Below, piece by piece: positions 1 through 8,319 of a stretch of DNA of 64,000 nucleotides. Under the pieces are notes generated by a model. The model made no database searches. It was not told the DNA's origin and worked only from the letters and a program-made list of their open reading frames with translations. The stretch comes from Salinicola socius (lineage in GTDB: Bacteria > Pseudomonadota > Gammaproteobacteria > Pseudomonadales > Halomonadaceae). The position numbers were made by a program, and so were the translations under genes. The stretch is taken from positions 1-64,000 of the forward strand of contig NZ_MSDO01000025.1 of NCBI RefSeq assembly GCF_001937195.1, read 5' to 3'. The stretch's first letter is position 1, and each line of letters begins with the position of its first letter.

Positions 1-164
1 CGCGAGGCGCATGGAACGAGACATAACATGAAGTCAGGCGAGTTTTCGCGTGCCACGCAACGAAGCGACTCGCTCGCGCAGGCATTCATGCAGCGTTCCC
101 CAGGCGACGCTATCGAGGGTAAAAACCCATGCTCTGGCAGGCGCTGCGTCGCAAGACCAATGTC
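1..164. other. left edge, no confident gene
   Basis: This stretch lies downstream of the FAD/Fe-S dehydrogenase stop. A minus-strand frame opens with ATG at 89 behind a G-rich stretch and stays open to the window edge (29 codons), so the start of another gene of the same operon is possible. The visible residues are cysteine- and arginine-rich and match nothing I know, so I do not call a gene. Confidence 0.3.
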
Positions 165-3100
165 TCAGGTCTTGCGACGGCTCAACGCCGTCTCCAGCAC
201 TCTTGCCACGTGCAGCGCTTCGCGTCCGGCCCCATCGAGAATCTGATGGCGGCAGCTGGTGCCATCGGCCACGATCCAGGCGTCCTCGCCCGCTTCACGT
301 ATCGCCGGCAACAGCGACAGTTCCGCCATCTGTCGCGAGGCATCGATGTGTTCGACTTCGTAGCCGAAGCTGCCCGCCATGCCGCAGCACGAAGAGACGA
401 TCGCCTCGACGTCGAGTTCGGGAATCCAGTTCAGCACGGTCATCACCGGCGTGAAGGCATCGAAGGCTTTCTGGTGGCAGTGACCGTGAACCTTGGCTCG
501 ACCGACCGTCAACGGCTCGAGTTCCAGGTTCAGCCGCCCCGCCTGCTTTTCTGCTACCAGGAACTCCTCGAACAGCATGGCGGCCTCCGCCAGCCGCGTC
601 CCCTCATCACCAAAACCATAGTGCATAAACTCGTCGCGCAGCGTGAGCAGGCACGAGGGCTCGAGCCCGACGATCTTGACGCCGCGTTCGACGTAGGGCA
701 TCAGGGTCTCGAGGGTGCGGCGTGCTTCTTCCTTGGCCCGATCGACGCGACCCGCGGCCAGATAGGTTCGTCCGCAACAGAGCGGCCGTTCACTTCCGCG
801 GACGTTGAGATGAACTCGATAACCGGCGGCTTCCAGCACGCGCCGCGCCGCCGCCGCGTTGTGGCCCTCGAAGTAGTTATTGAAAGTATCGACGAACAGC
901 AGCACTTCACCGGCGGGGAGCGGCGCCTGAACCGATGGTCTCTTGTCCACTTCGCCTCGCGAGCTCCGCAGATAATCCCCATTGAAGACCGGTAACGAGC
1001 GCGACTCGGCGAAGCCCAGCCAGCGTTTGCCGCGCCCGCCCAGCCAGGAGACCCGTTCGAGGCGCGCGGCGAGCTTGCCCACATGGCGCATCCAGGGCGC
1101 GTAACGCGGCAGCTCGGACACCAGCTTGTCGCGCCAGCTCAGACCCTGTTCCTTGACCCGCGCAGCCCGCGCCTCGATCTTGAACTTGGCCATGTCGACG
1201 CCGGTCGGGCAGTCGCGCTTGCAGCCCTTGCAGGAGACGCACAGATCCAGCGCGTCAGCCACCTCGTCGCTGGCCAGCCCCCGATCGCCGATCTGGCCCG
1301 CCAGCACCAGACGCAGCGTATTGGCGCGACCGCGGGTGAGATGACGCTCGTCGCGGCTGATCCGGTAGCTGGGGCACATGGTACCGACATCGAACTTGCG
1401 GCAGTGGCCGTTGTTGTTGCACATCTCCACGGCCTTGGCGAGACCCTGGGCCGGGTCGCCGCCGCTACCCGGTACGCCCAGGTCGCCGCTCAGCGGATCG
1501 CGGGTGACATCCCAGGCCGACCAGTCGAGCTCGGTGGCAACGGGAATGATCTGGTGATCGGCGGGGAAGCGGAACAGCCGCGCGTCGTCCATCTTCGGCG
1601 TGTCGACGATCTTGTTGGGGTTGAAGCGATTATCCGGATCGAACAGCCGTTTGATCTCGCCAAAGGCCGCATTGAGCTCCGCACCGAACTGCCACGCGAC
1701 CCATTCGCCACGACAGATGCCGTCTCCATGCTCGCCGGAATAGGCCCCCTTGTAGCGACGAACCAGCGCGGACGCTTCCTCGGCAATGGCGCGCATCTTG
1801 GCGGCGCCATCGCGGCGCAAGTCGAGAATCGGGCGCACGTGCAGCGTGCCGACACTGGCATGGGCGTACCAGGTGCCCTCGGTGCCGTGGCGATGGAAGA
1901 CCTCGGTGAGCTGGTCGGTGTACTCGGCGAGATGCTCCAGCGGTACCGCGCAATCCTCGATGAAGGAGACGGGTTTACCGTCGCCTTTCATGCTCATCAT
2001 GATGTTGAGCCCGGCCTTGCGCACGTTCCACAGCGCCGACTGCTCCGCGCCGGCGGTCAGCCCGACCACGCTATCCGGCAGACCGAGATCGCCCATCAGC
2101 GTCCTAAGCTGTGCGAGCTGACGCAGTTGCGAATCGAGATCCTCCCCTGCGAACTCCACCAGCAACAGCGCATCCGGACGCCCGATCAGCGACTTTTCCA
2201 CCGTCGGTCGGAAGGCCGGATTCTCCAGCGCCAGCTCGATCATGGTGCGATCGACCAGTTCCACCGCCGCGGGTCCCAGCTCGACGATGTGCTGGGTCAT
2301 GTCCATCGCCTGGTAAAAGGTCGGGAAGTTGACCACGCCGAGCACCTTATGGATCGGCAGCGGCGACAGCTTCAGCGTCAGCCGGCGAGTGAAAGCCAGC
2401 GTCCCCTCGGAACCGATCAGCAGATGCCCGAAATTGGCACGCCCCTCGGGGTCATAAGGAATCGGGTTGCGGCAGTCGAACAGATCCAGGTTGTAGCCGC
2501 CGACCCGCCGCAGCACCTGCGGGTAGTGTTCGCGAATGGCTGCCGCTTCTCGCCGGGCAATCGCCTTCACCGCCGTCGCCAGTTCGGCCAGGGGCGATGC
2601 CGGCCCGATCTCGTCGACCCAGCCGAAGTGTGCCTCGCGACCGTCTGCCAGCGTCGCTTCGAGCCCCAGCACGTTGTGAACCATGTTGCCGTAGCGGATC
2701 GAGCGCGAACCGCAGGAGTTGTTGCCCGCCATGCCGCCGAGCGTGCACTGCGCCGAGGTGGAAACGTCCACGGGAAACCAGAGTCCATGGGGCTTGAGCC
2801 AGGCGTTGAGATGATCGAGCACCACCCCGGGCTCGACCGTGACGGTGCGTGCCTCGACATCGAGTTCGCCGATGCCGGTCAGCCAGCGGCTGGTGTCGAT
2901 CACCAGCGCTTCGTTGACGGTCTGCCCGCACTGGCTGGTGCCGCCGCCTCTCGGCAGCACCGGCGCGCCAATGTCGCGAGCGATATCCAGCGCCAGAGAC
3001 AGATCCTGCTGGTCTCTCGGTACCACGACACCCAACGGCATGATCTGGTAGATCGACGCATCGGTGGCGTAGCGACCGCGCGACCCGGCGTCGAACGCCA

Positions 3101-3197
3101 CCTGGCCTTTCAGCTCCCGCCGCAACCGGTTCTCGAATTCGCTCATGGCGGCTTGTCGGGGCCGTCTTGCGACCGGGCTTTTCGGCATCACGCTCAT
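165..3197 (-). CDS. fused FAD-linked / Fe-S 2-hydroxyacid dehydrogenase
   Basis: A 1010-residue protein joining a GlcD/D-lactate-dehydrogenase type flavoprotein to a GlcF-like iron-sulfur half. The PCMH-type FAD-binding fold occupies roughly residues 45-230, with the glycine-rich PRGGGTSQCGQ loop near 85. The flavin-oxidase C-terminal domain follows to about 550. Two ferredoxin-type cysteine groups lie near residue 592 (CNNNGHC...CP) and residue 652 (CVSCKGCKRDCP). Two CCG motifs, typical of heterodisulfide-reductase-like electron-transfer domains, are near 805 and 934. Such enzymes oxidise D-2-hydroxyacids (glycolate, D-lactate, D-2-hydroxyglutarate) and pass electrons to quinone or another carrier. 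An AGGAGA ribosome site precedes the start. It begins 12 bp after the aminotransferase gene, so the two are probably one operon. The pairing makes glycolate or another glyoxylate-yielding acid attractive, but the substrate is inference; YdiJ-like 2-hydroxyglutarate dehydrogenase is an alternative. Confidence 0.85.
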   Translation of the reverse strand: MSVMPKSPVARRPRQAAMSEFENRLRRELKGQVAFDAGSRGRYATDASIYQIMPLGVVVPRDQQDLSLALDIARDIGAPVLPRGGGTSQCGQTVNEALVIDTSRWLTGIGELDVEARTVTVEPGVVLDHLNAWLKPHGLWFPVDVSTSAQCTLGGMAGNNSCGSRSIRYGNMVHNVLGLEATLADGREAHFGWVDEIGPASPLAELATAVKAIARREAAAIREHYPQVLRRVGGYNLDLFDCRNPIPYDPEGRANFGHLLIGSEGTLAFTRRLTLKLSPLPIHKVLGVVNFPTFYQAMDMTQHIVELGPAAVELVDRTMIELALENPAFRPTVEKSLIGRPDALLLVEFAGEDLDSQLRQLAQLRTLMGDLGLPDSVVGLTAGAEQSALWNVRKAGLNIMMSMKGDGKPVSFIEDCAVPLEHLAEYTDQLTEVFHRHGTEGTWYAHASVGTLHVRPILDLRRDGAAKMRAIAEEASALVRRYKGAYSGEHGDGICRGEWVAWQFGAELNAAFGEIKRLFDPDNRFNPNKIVDTPKMDDARLFRFPADHQIIPVATELDWSAWDVTRDPLSGDLGVPGSGGDPAQGLAKAVEMCNNNGHCRKFDVGTMCPSYRISRDERHLTRGRANTLRLVLAGQIGDRGLASDEVADALDLCVSCKGCKRDCPTGVDMAKFKIEARAARVKEQGLSWRDKLVSELPRYAPWMRHVGKLAARLERVSWLGGRGKRWLGFAESRSLPVFNGDYLRSSRGEVDKRPSVQAPLPAGEVLLFVDTFNNYFEGHNAAAARRVLEAAGYRVHLNVRGSERPLCCGRTYLAAGRVDRAKEEARRTLETLMPYVERGVKIVGLEPSCLLTLRDEFMHYGFGDEGTRLAEAAMLFEEFLVAEKQAGRLNLELEPLTVGRAKVHGHCHQKAFDAFTPVMTVLNWIPELDVEAIVSSCCGMAGSFGYEVEHIDASRQMAELSLLPAIREAGEDAWIVADGTSCRHQILDGAGREALHVARVLETALSRRKT

Positions 3198-3209
3198 CGC
3201 GATCTCCTG

Positions 3210-4481
3210 TCAGGCGCGAACGGCACCGGCCTGTGATGGGCCCGTCGACGCAGCCGCCGCCAGCTTGCGGGCCGCCGGCGTGCCGGGCGCCGGATTGTCG
3301 GCGAAGAATTCCAGCGCGGCCTGCAGCCCGCTGCCGAAAAGCTCGACCCCGCAGAGCTTGAGCCCGGCTTCGCAGCCGCCGAGCGTGGCGATCAGGGTCA
3401 GGTCGTTGCAGTCGCCGAGATGGCCGATACGGAACATCCGCCCCTTGGCCTTGCCGAGGCCGGTGCCCAGCGACAGATCGAAGCGATCGTAGATGGTCCG
3501 GCGGACATCATCCGCGTCGACGCCTTCCGGCATCACCACGCCCGTCAGCACCGGCGAGTAGAGCGCGGGCTCCTGGCACTGGATTTCCAGCCCCCAGGCA
3601 TTGACCGCGCGCCGGACGCCTTCGCCCCAGCGCTCGTGGCGGGCTAAGACCTGATCCAGCCCCTCCTCCAGCAGCATGTCCAGCGCCTCGTTGAGACCGT
3701 AGAGCAGATTGGTGCTCGGCGTGTAGGGCCAGTAGCCGTTGTTGTTGCCGGCGAGAATCTCGTCCCACGCCCAGAAACTCTTGGGCATGAGGGAGCGCTG
3801 GCTGGCTTCGATCGCCTTGGGCGATAGCGCGTTGAAGCTGATGCCCGGCGGCAGCATCAACCCTTTCTGCGAACCGGAAACGGTGACATCGACGCCCCAC
3901 TCGTCGTGGCGATAGTCGGCACTGGCCAGCCCCGAAATGGTATCGACCACCAGCAGCGCCGGATGACCGGCCGCATCGATGGCCCGGCGCACGGCGGCGA
4001 TGTCGCTGGTGACGCCGGTCGAAGTCTCGTTATGCACGACGCATACCGCCTTGATCCGATGTTCGCCATCACGGCGGAGACGCTCTTCGATGAGCTGCGG
4101 CCGTACCCCGTAGCGCCAGCTCTGCGACGCTGGCAGTGACAGGAATTCCGGCTCGAGCCCGAGGCGCAGCGCCATCTGCTTCCACAGCGAGGCGAAGTGG
4201 CCGGTCTCGAACATCAATACCGCGTCACCCGGGCTCAAGGTATTGGAGAGCGCCGCTTCCCAGGCGCCGGTGCCCGATGCCGGATAGATGATCACCGGAT
4301 GTTCGGTCTTGAAGATCTTCTGAATGCCACCGATGACCTTCAGACCCAACTCGCTGAACTCGGGTCCTCGGTGATCGATGGTCGGCAGACTCATGGCCCG
4401 CAGAATGCGATCCGGCACCGGCGAAGGCCCGGGTATCTGCAAAAAATGACGGCCGGAGGGGTGTTGGTCGAGCTTGAGCAT
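3210..4481 (-). CDS. class V aminotransferase, serine/alanine-glyoxylate type
   Basis: A 423-residue fold-type I PLP enzyme of the serine-glyoxylate / alanine-glyoxylate aminotransferase family. The N-terminal PGPSPVPDRIL block, the YPASGTGAWEA phosphate-binding loop, the VVDTISGLAS segment with the PLP-contacting Asp, and the SGSQKGLMLPPG segment with the Schiff-base lysine are all present. The expected reaction transfers an amino group to glyoxylate, making glycine. Members annotated this way include serine-glyoxylate, ureidoglycine-glyoxylate and aspartate-glyoxylate (BhcA) transaminases, and the sequence alone does not decide the donor. TTGGAGA precedes the ATG. It is first in a two-gene operon with the flavin/Fe-S dehydrogenase and diverges from a GntR regulator 271 bp away, which fits a hydroxyacid-to-glyoxylate-to-glycine route. 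Confidence 0.85.
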   Translation of the reverse strand: MLKLDQHPSGRHFLQIPGPSPVPDRILRAMSLPTIDHRGPEFSELGLKVIGGIQKIFKTEHPVIIYPASGTGAWEAALSNTLSPGDAVLMFETGHFASLWKQMALRLGLEPEFLSLPASQSWRYGVRPQLIEERLRRDGEHRIKAVCVVHNETSTGVTSDIAAVRRAIDAAGHPALLVVDTISGLASADYRHDEWGVDVTVSGSQKGLMLPPGISFNALSPKAIEASQRSLMPKSFWAWDEILAGNNNGYWPYTPSTNLLYGLNEALDMLLEEGLDQVLARHERWGEGVRRAVNAWGLEIQCQEPALYSPVLTGVVMPEGVDADDVRRTIYDRFDLSLGTGLGKAKGRMFRIGHLGDCNDLTLIATLGGCEAGLKLCGVELFGSGLQAALEFFADNPAPGTPAARKLAAAASTGPSQAGAVRA

Positions 4482-4752
4482 GGCGGCATCTCCAAGAGTG
4501 AAGCGGGAGCCGCCTCACATCGTTTTAGCACTTACCGGGTTTTTGTCACTCAATTGGTTTTTTGCATTCATTACACAATATGCCCAATAATCGAACGCCG
4601 ACACACCTGGACATAAGTCGCAGAACGAGATGCGCGGACTGGTGTTCGAGAGGAGTAAGTGCTCAGTGACTGGTCTCGAGGGCTTCAGCCGAGAGTAGCC
4701 AGCACCGAACGCTTGCGATAGAAAGAAGGAAAGCCTGGCCAGGGTTCAATGC
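4482..4752. promoter_or_regulatory. divergent control region, aminotransferase / GntR gene
   Basis: This 271-bp region separates two outward-facing genes and must hold both promoters. It is AT-rich near 4530-4595, unlike the flanking coding DNA. I see no perfect palindrome that can be assigned as the GntR operator; the role is inferred from position. Confidence 0.5.
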
Positions 4753-5454
4753 ATGCAGACATTCAATGACGATGGCACCACGCTCGAGACGGCCGCGCGT
4801 CCGATGCGCATCCAACGCGCTGCGCTTCACGACAAGATCGTGGAACGGCTGCACGACCTGATTACCGAAGGTGATCTGAAACCCGGCGAGCGCATCAACG
4901 AGCGCGAGCTGGCCGATCGGCTGGCGGTGTCGCGTACGCCACTCAGAGAGGCGCTGCGTGTGCTGGCAGCCGAGAAGCTGGTGACGATCTCGCCCAACTA
5001 CGGCACCTTCGTGACCCGCATGACGCGCCAGGAAATTCACGATACCTTCGAGTTGATGAGCGCACTGGAGCGTTTTTCCGGAGAGCTGGCGTGTCTCAGA
5101 ATCACGGCGGGGGAACTGACGGCGATTCGCGAAGCCCACGAGGCGATGCTGGGTCATTGGCAGCGCCATGATCTGCCAGCTTACTACCACGCCAATCAGC
5201 GCATTCACGATCTGATCAACCGTGCGGCCCGCAACGATGCCTTGCGCCAGATCTATCTATCGCTCAACCGGCGCCTTCATCCCCTGCGGCTCTCCTCCAA
5301 TCGCTCGGAGGCGAAGTGGCGCAGAGCGGTGGAAGAACACCGCGAGATGATGGCCGCGCTGGAAACTCGTGATGGATCTGCGCTCGGCGCACTCATGGAG
5401 CGCCACCTGCTGGAGAAACGCGACGCGGTGCTGGCCGATTGGACGGATGATTGA
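4753..5454 (+). CDS. GntR/FCD-family transcriptional regulator
   Basis: A 233-residue regulator. The N-terminal winged helix (about residues 20-90) has the GntR signature: KPGERINERELADRL followed by SRTPLREALRVL. The C-terminal all-helical FCD domain (about 95-220) carries histidine-containing segments such as YYHANQRIHDLI and RRAVEEHREMM, typical of metal- and carboxylate-binding FCD proteins. It diverges from the aminotransferase/dehydrogenase operon and is the likely local repressor or activator of it, responding to a small organic acid. The ATG at 4753 lacks a strong ribosome site, so a start at the internal Met about 17 residues in is possible. Confidence 0.9.
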   Translation: MQTFNDDGTTLETAARPMRIQRAALHDKIVERLHDLITEGDLKPGERINERELADRLAVSRTPLREALRVLAAEKLVTISPNYGTFVTRMTRQEIHDTFELMSALERFSGELACLRITAGELTAIREAHEAMLGHWQRHDLPAYYHANQRIHDLINRAARNDALRQIYLSLNRRLHPLRLSSNRSEAKWRRAVEEHREMMAALETRDGSALGALMERHLLEKRDAVLADWTDD

Positions 5455-5468
5455 GCAGGCCGCGGGAA

Positions 5469-6176
5469 TCAATCGAGCCGCTGAAGAAAGTCGGTACCGC
5501 CGAGGTTACGCATCTGGCGTTGAATCCATGCCGCCCGCTGCTGAACGTGCGCGGAAGGCCGAGAAGCACTCCAGCCCCGCGGATTGGGCAGTATCGCCGC
5601 GAGCCGGCTGGCCTGAGAGACGCTGAGATTGGCAGCCGAGGTGCCGAAATAGTGCTGCGCTGCGGCTTCCAGTCCGAACACGCCCGTATCCCACTCGGCA
5701 ATGTTGAGATAGACCTCGAGAATTCGCTGCTTCGGCCATAGCGCCTCGAGCAGCAGCGTGAACCACGCTTCCAGCCCCTTGCGAATCCAGCTGCGTCCCG
5801 TCCAGAGAAAGAGATTCCGGGCGGTCTGCTGGCTCAGGGTGCTGGCGCCACGCAAGTCGCCTCCGTCCGACCAGCTCGTGATCGAGCGCTTGATCTGCGC
5901 CACATCGAAGCCCCAGTGATCGGGGAAGCGCTGGTCCTCCCCCGCCATCACCGCCACCTTGGCATTGTCGGAGAGTCGGGACCACGGTTCCCACTGCTGT
6001 TCGATGGTCAGGTTGTCTCCGTGGAACCAGGAACTTACCTTGCGCTCCACCATCACCATCGAGCCGAACACCGGCACGAAGCGGAAGATCAGCACGAAGA
6101 GTATCGACAACCCCACGAAAGCCGCAATGGCGATCACCAGATAGCGAAGGAACGTGCGCGGCCAACCTGAGGGCAT
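5469..6176 (-). CDS. mtgA: monofunctional peptidoglycan glycosyltransferase MtgA
   Basis: A 235-residue GT51 transglycosylase that polymerises lipid II glycan strands in the periplasm. One N-terminal transmembrane segment (about residues 9-33) anchors it. Family motifs are present: the first catalytic Glu in VMAGEDQRFPDHWGFD, then GASTLSQQTARNLFLW, the RKGLEAWFTLLLE block and YLNIAEWDTGVFG. Length is close to the E. coli protein (242). The open frame extends about 200 codons further upstream, but that part has no family similarity and overlaps the divergent esterase gene, so I take the ATG at 6176. It ends 14 bp from the convergent GntR gene. Confidence 0.93.
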   Translation of the reverse strand: MPSGWPRTFLRYLVIAIAAFVGLSILFVLIFRFVPVFGSMVMVERKVSSWFHGDNLTIEQQWEPWSRLSDNAKVAVMAGEDQRFPDHWGFDVAQIKRSITSWSDGGDLRGASTLSQQTARNLFLWTGRSWIRKGLEAWFTLLLEALWPKQRILEVYLNIAEWDTGVFGLEAAAQHYFGTSAANLSVSQASRLAAILPNPRGWSASRPSAHVQQRAAWIQRQMRNLGGTDFLQRLD

Positions 6177-6332
6177 GGCGGAGAGCTCATGGTCGAAAAA
6201 GTAGGAGCCTAGTATAACAAGGGCTTGCTGGCATGGGTTCGGCATCGAGGCGAATCGTTGCCCCGTCACGACAGGGACTTCGCCGGATCCCGACGACGGA
6301 TTTCCAAACGGCCCATCGACGAGGAGCGTTTC

Positions 6333-7157
6333 ATGCATATCGAGCAGTTCATTTGCGAATTCAGCCGCAGCGACGACGGTGCAGACGACTCGCTTGACGC
6401 ACGACGGCGAGCCTATGAGAGGTTGCATGCTCGAAGGCGCCCGGCGGATCCCGCCGACATGCGGATTCACGACGAGATCCTGGCCGGTGTCGGTGTCCGC
6501 CGATTCCGCCCCGCCCGCTGCCACGCCGGCGACGTCGTCTACCTGCACGGCGGCGGCTGGAACCTGGGCTCGGTCGACAGCCATCACGGCATCACCGCGA
6601 ATCTGGCCGAGCGGTTGCAGCGCGAGGTGATCAGCGTCGACTATCGGTTGCTGCCGGAAGCGAGCTACGCCGAGGCGCTGGCAGATTGTCGCGCCGTGGT
6701 CGAATCGCTCGCGCCAGGTGCGGTGATTGGCGACAGCGCCGGCGGACGGCTGGCGATCGATGTCGCCCATACCAGCGAGTGGAAAGGATTGCTCGGCTTG
6801 ATCTATCCGGTAGTAGGCGCGCCGACGCGGGAGAACCTGGGCGATGACGCGCCACTGCTGTCGAGAGCGGACATTCTCTCACTATGGCGAATGGCGGCGC
6901 CTGGCGCCCCCGATGTGCCGGCCAATCTACCTCCAGTCCCGAACATCGAGGCCCTCTCCGCCGAGCGCGATCCCCTCACGCGGCCGCTGGAACGGGCTGT
7001 CGACGCCTGGCGCCGGGCCGGCGCATCGGTAGGCTATCGCTGCGCGCCCGATATGGTGCACGCGGCCCTTCACGGCCATGCGGAGCTACCGGCGATGAGG
7101 ATCGCATGGCAGGATTTCTGCCAGGCGATAGCACGGCGGCTCGAGGACGAAGCCTGA
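6333..7157 (+). CDS. alpha/beta hydrolase, HSL-type esterase
   Basis: A 274-residue hydrolase of the hormone-sensitive-lipase family. The oxyanion-hole motif HGGGW lies near residue 72 and the nucleophile elbow GDSAGG near 132. The acid and base of the triad are probably Asp in SAERDPL and His in the DMVHAALHGH segment near the C terminus. No signal peptide is visible, so a cytoplasmic carboxylesterase acting on short acyl esters is likely. GAGGAG lies seven bases before the chosen ATG; the frame stays open 36 codons upstream, but that part has no ribosome site. It is divergent from mtgA with no clear functional link. Confidence 0.85.
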   Translation: MHIEQFICEFSRSDDGADDSLDARRRAYERLHARRRPADPADMRIHDEILAGVGVRRFRPARCHAGDVVYLHGGGWNLGSVDSHHGITANLAERLQREVISVDYRLLPEASYAEALADCRAVVESLAPGAVIGDSAGGRLAIDVAHTSEWKGLLGLIYPVVGAPTRENLGDDAPLLSRADILSLWRMAAPGAPDVPANLPPVPNIEALSAERDPLTRPLERAVDAWRRAGASVGYRCAPDMVHAALHGHAELPAMRIAWQDFCQAIARRLEDEA

Positions 7158-7172
7158 ATCGCCGCAGTCCGT

Positions 7173-8114
7173 TCAGCTATCCAGCTTTGCCTTGACGGCC
7201 TCGATCGCGGGTTTGCCATCCCTAGTGGTCACGCCGTCCAGCCATTGCGCCACGGTCTCGTAATGGTCGCGAATCCACTCGCTGGCAACCTCGTCAGCGG
7301 GACGCTCTTCGTAACTGTACTCGTAGACCCAATCGTTCTGGTCCTCGATGGCGACCTGGTACTGCGACAGGAAACGATAGAGGTTGGCGTCCTCTGCCTC
7401 GAGGCCCGCCGGTACCACGGTCCACACGGTGCTCTCGATCTGCGCCACGCCGCTGTCGTCGGAATCTTCGAGATAGTAGAGATCGTAGCTGACGTTCATC
7501 CAGTGCGGTTCCCAGCCGACGAACGTCACCCACTGCTTGTCGCTGATTTTCTGATCGGCATAGGCCAGCATGGCGGCCGTTGAACTTTCCCGCAGCTGCC
7601 AGTCGCCCAGCCCCGCCGCATCCTTGTCGATCGCGGCGAGAATGGCGTCATTGATGCCGGTACCCGCTTCGATACCCTGGATCTCGCCGTCGAAGCGATC
7701 CTTGTAGCGATCGAGGTCGGCGACGCTGTCCACGCCCGCTTCGTGAACGTATTCCGGAACGACCAGCCCCGAGTTGGCGTTGCTGATGTTCCTGGCGACC
7801 TTGTCGACCTTGCCGTCGGCCACCAGCGGATCGATCATCTCCTGCTCGATCGGATACCAGCCGCCCAGATAGACATCCAGGTCGTCGTTGGCCAGGCCGT
7901 TGAGAATGACCCCGACGGCCAGCTCGTTCTGCCGGGTCTGGTAGCCCATGGCCTCGAGAATCTGCGAAGCGACCTCGGATTTCACCGTCACGCCCGGCCA
8001 CGGCGGCACACCGAAACGCACGGTGTCGAGATCGGCCTGCGCCGATCCCGCCGTCAACAGTGCCAGCGGCAGCGCGGCGGTGATGAGGTGACGTTTCAGG
8101 CTGGAATGATCCAT
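7173..8114 (-). CDS. ABC substrate-binding protein, glycine betaine/choline (ProX/ChoX) type
   Basis: A 313-residue periplasmic binding protein with a Sec signal peptide ending about SAQA (residue 27). It belongs to the OpuAC/ProX group that binds quaternary amines with an aromatic box; candidate tryptophans and tyrosines occur in the PPWPG, LGGWYP, FVGWEPHW and SYDLYY segments. It should deliver choline, betaine or a similar osmolyte to an inner-membrane ABC transporter. No permease or ATPase gene adjoins it, so it is an orphan that must work with a transporter encoded elsewhere. It diverges from the CysB-like regulator gene. Confidence 0.85.
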   Translation of the reverse strand: MDHSSLKRHLITAALPLALLTAGSAQADLDTVRFGVPPWPGVTVKSEVASQILEAMGYQTRQNELAVGVILNGLANDDLDVYLGGWYPIEQEMIDPLVADGKVDKVARNISNANSGLVVPEYVHEAGVDSVADLDRYKDRFDGEIQGIEAGTGINDAILAAIDKDAAGLGDWQLRESSTAAMLAYADQKISDKQWVTFVGWEPHWMNVSYDLYYLEDSDDSGVAQIESTVWTVVPAGLEAEDANLYRFLSQYQVAIEDQNDWVYEYSYEERPADEVASEWIRDHYETVAQWLDGVTTRDGKPAIEAVKAKLDS

Positions 8115-8319
8115 GGGTTATCTCCCTTGACTTGTTATCGAATGAAACACCTCTACTGTGACGGTCCCGCTGGCCGATGATTGACTCCACACTACGCCCG
8201 CTACACACCAAACGGCAATAGCGGTGCCGGCTGCTCGATATGGATATGAGCAATATGTATTAAAGAGAATAAAAAACCTGATTTATATTCCATTACAACG
8301 ATCACCACCGGCCCTGCCC
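8115..8319. promoter_or_regulatory. divergent control region, betaine-binding protein / CysB-like gene
   Basis: This 205-bp region separates two diverging genes. The stretch 8255-8300 is strongly AT-rich, as expected for a promoter and for CysB-type binding, but I cannot place a defined site. Confidence 0.4.

Noticed and set aside
1083-3236. 717-codon plus-strand open frame antisense to the dehydrogenase gene
   Set aside because: It is the mirror of a clear FAD/Fe-S dehydrogenase; its translation is His/Arg/Gln-rich without domains, as is usual for antisense frames in GC-rich DNA.
6177-6770. N-terminal extension of the mtgA frame
   Set aside because: It has no similarity to transglycosylases, lies over the divergent esterase gene, and the membrane anchor begins at the internal ATG at 6176.
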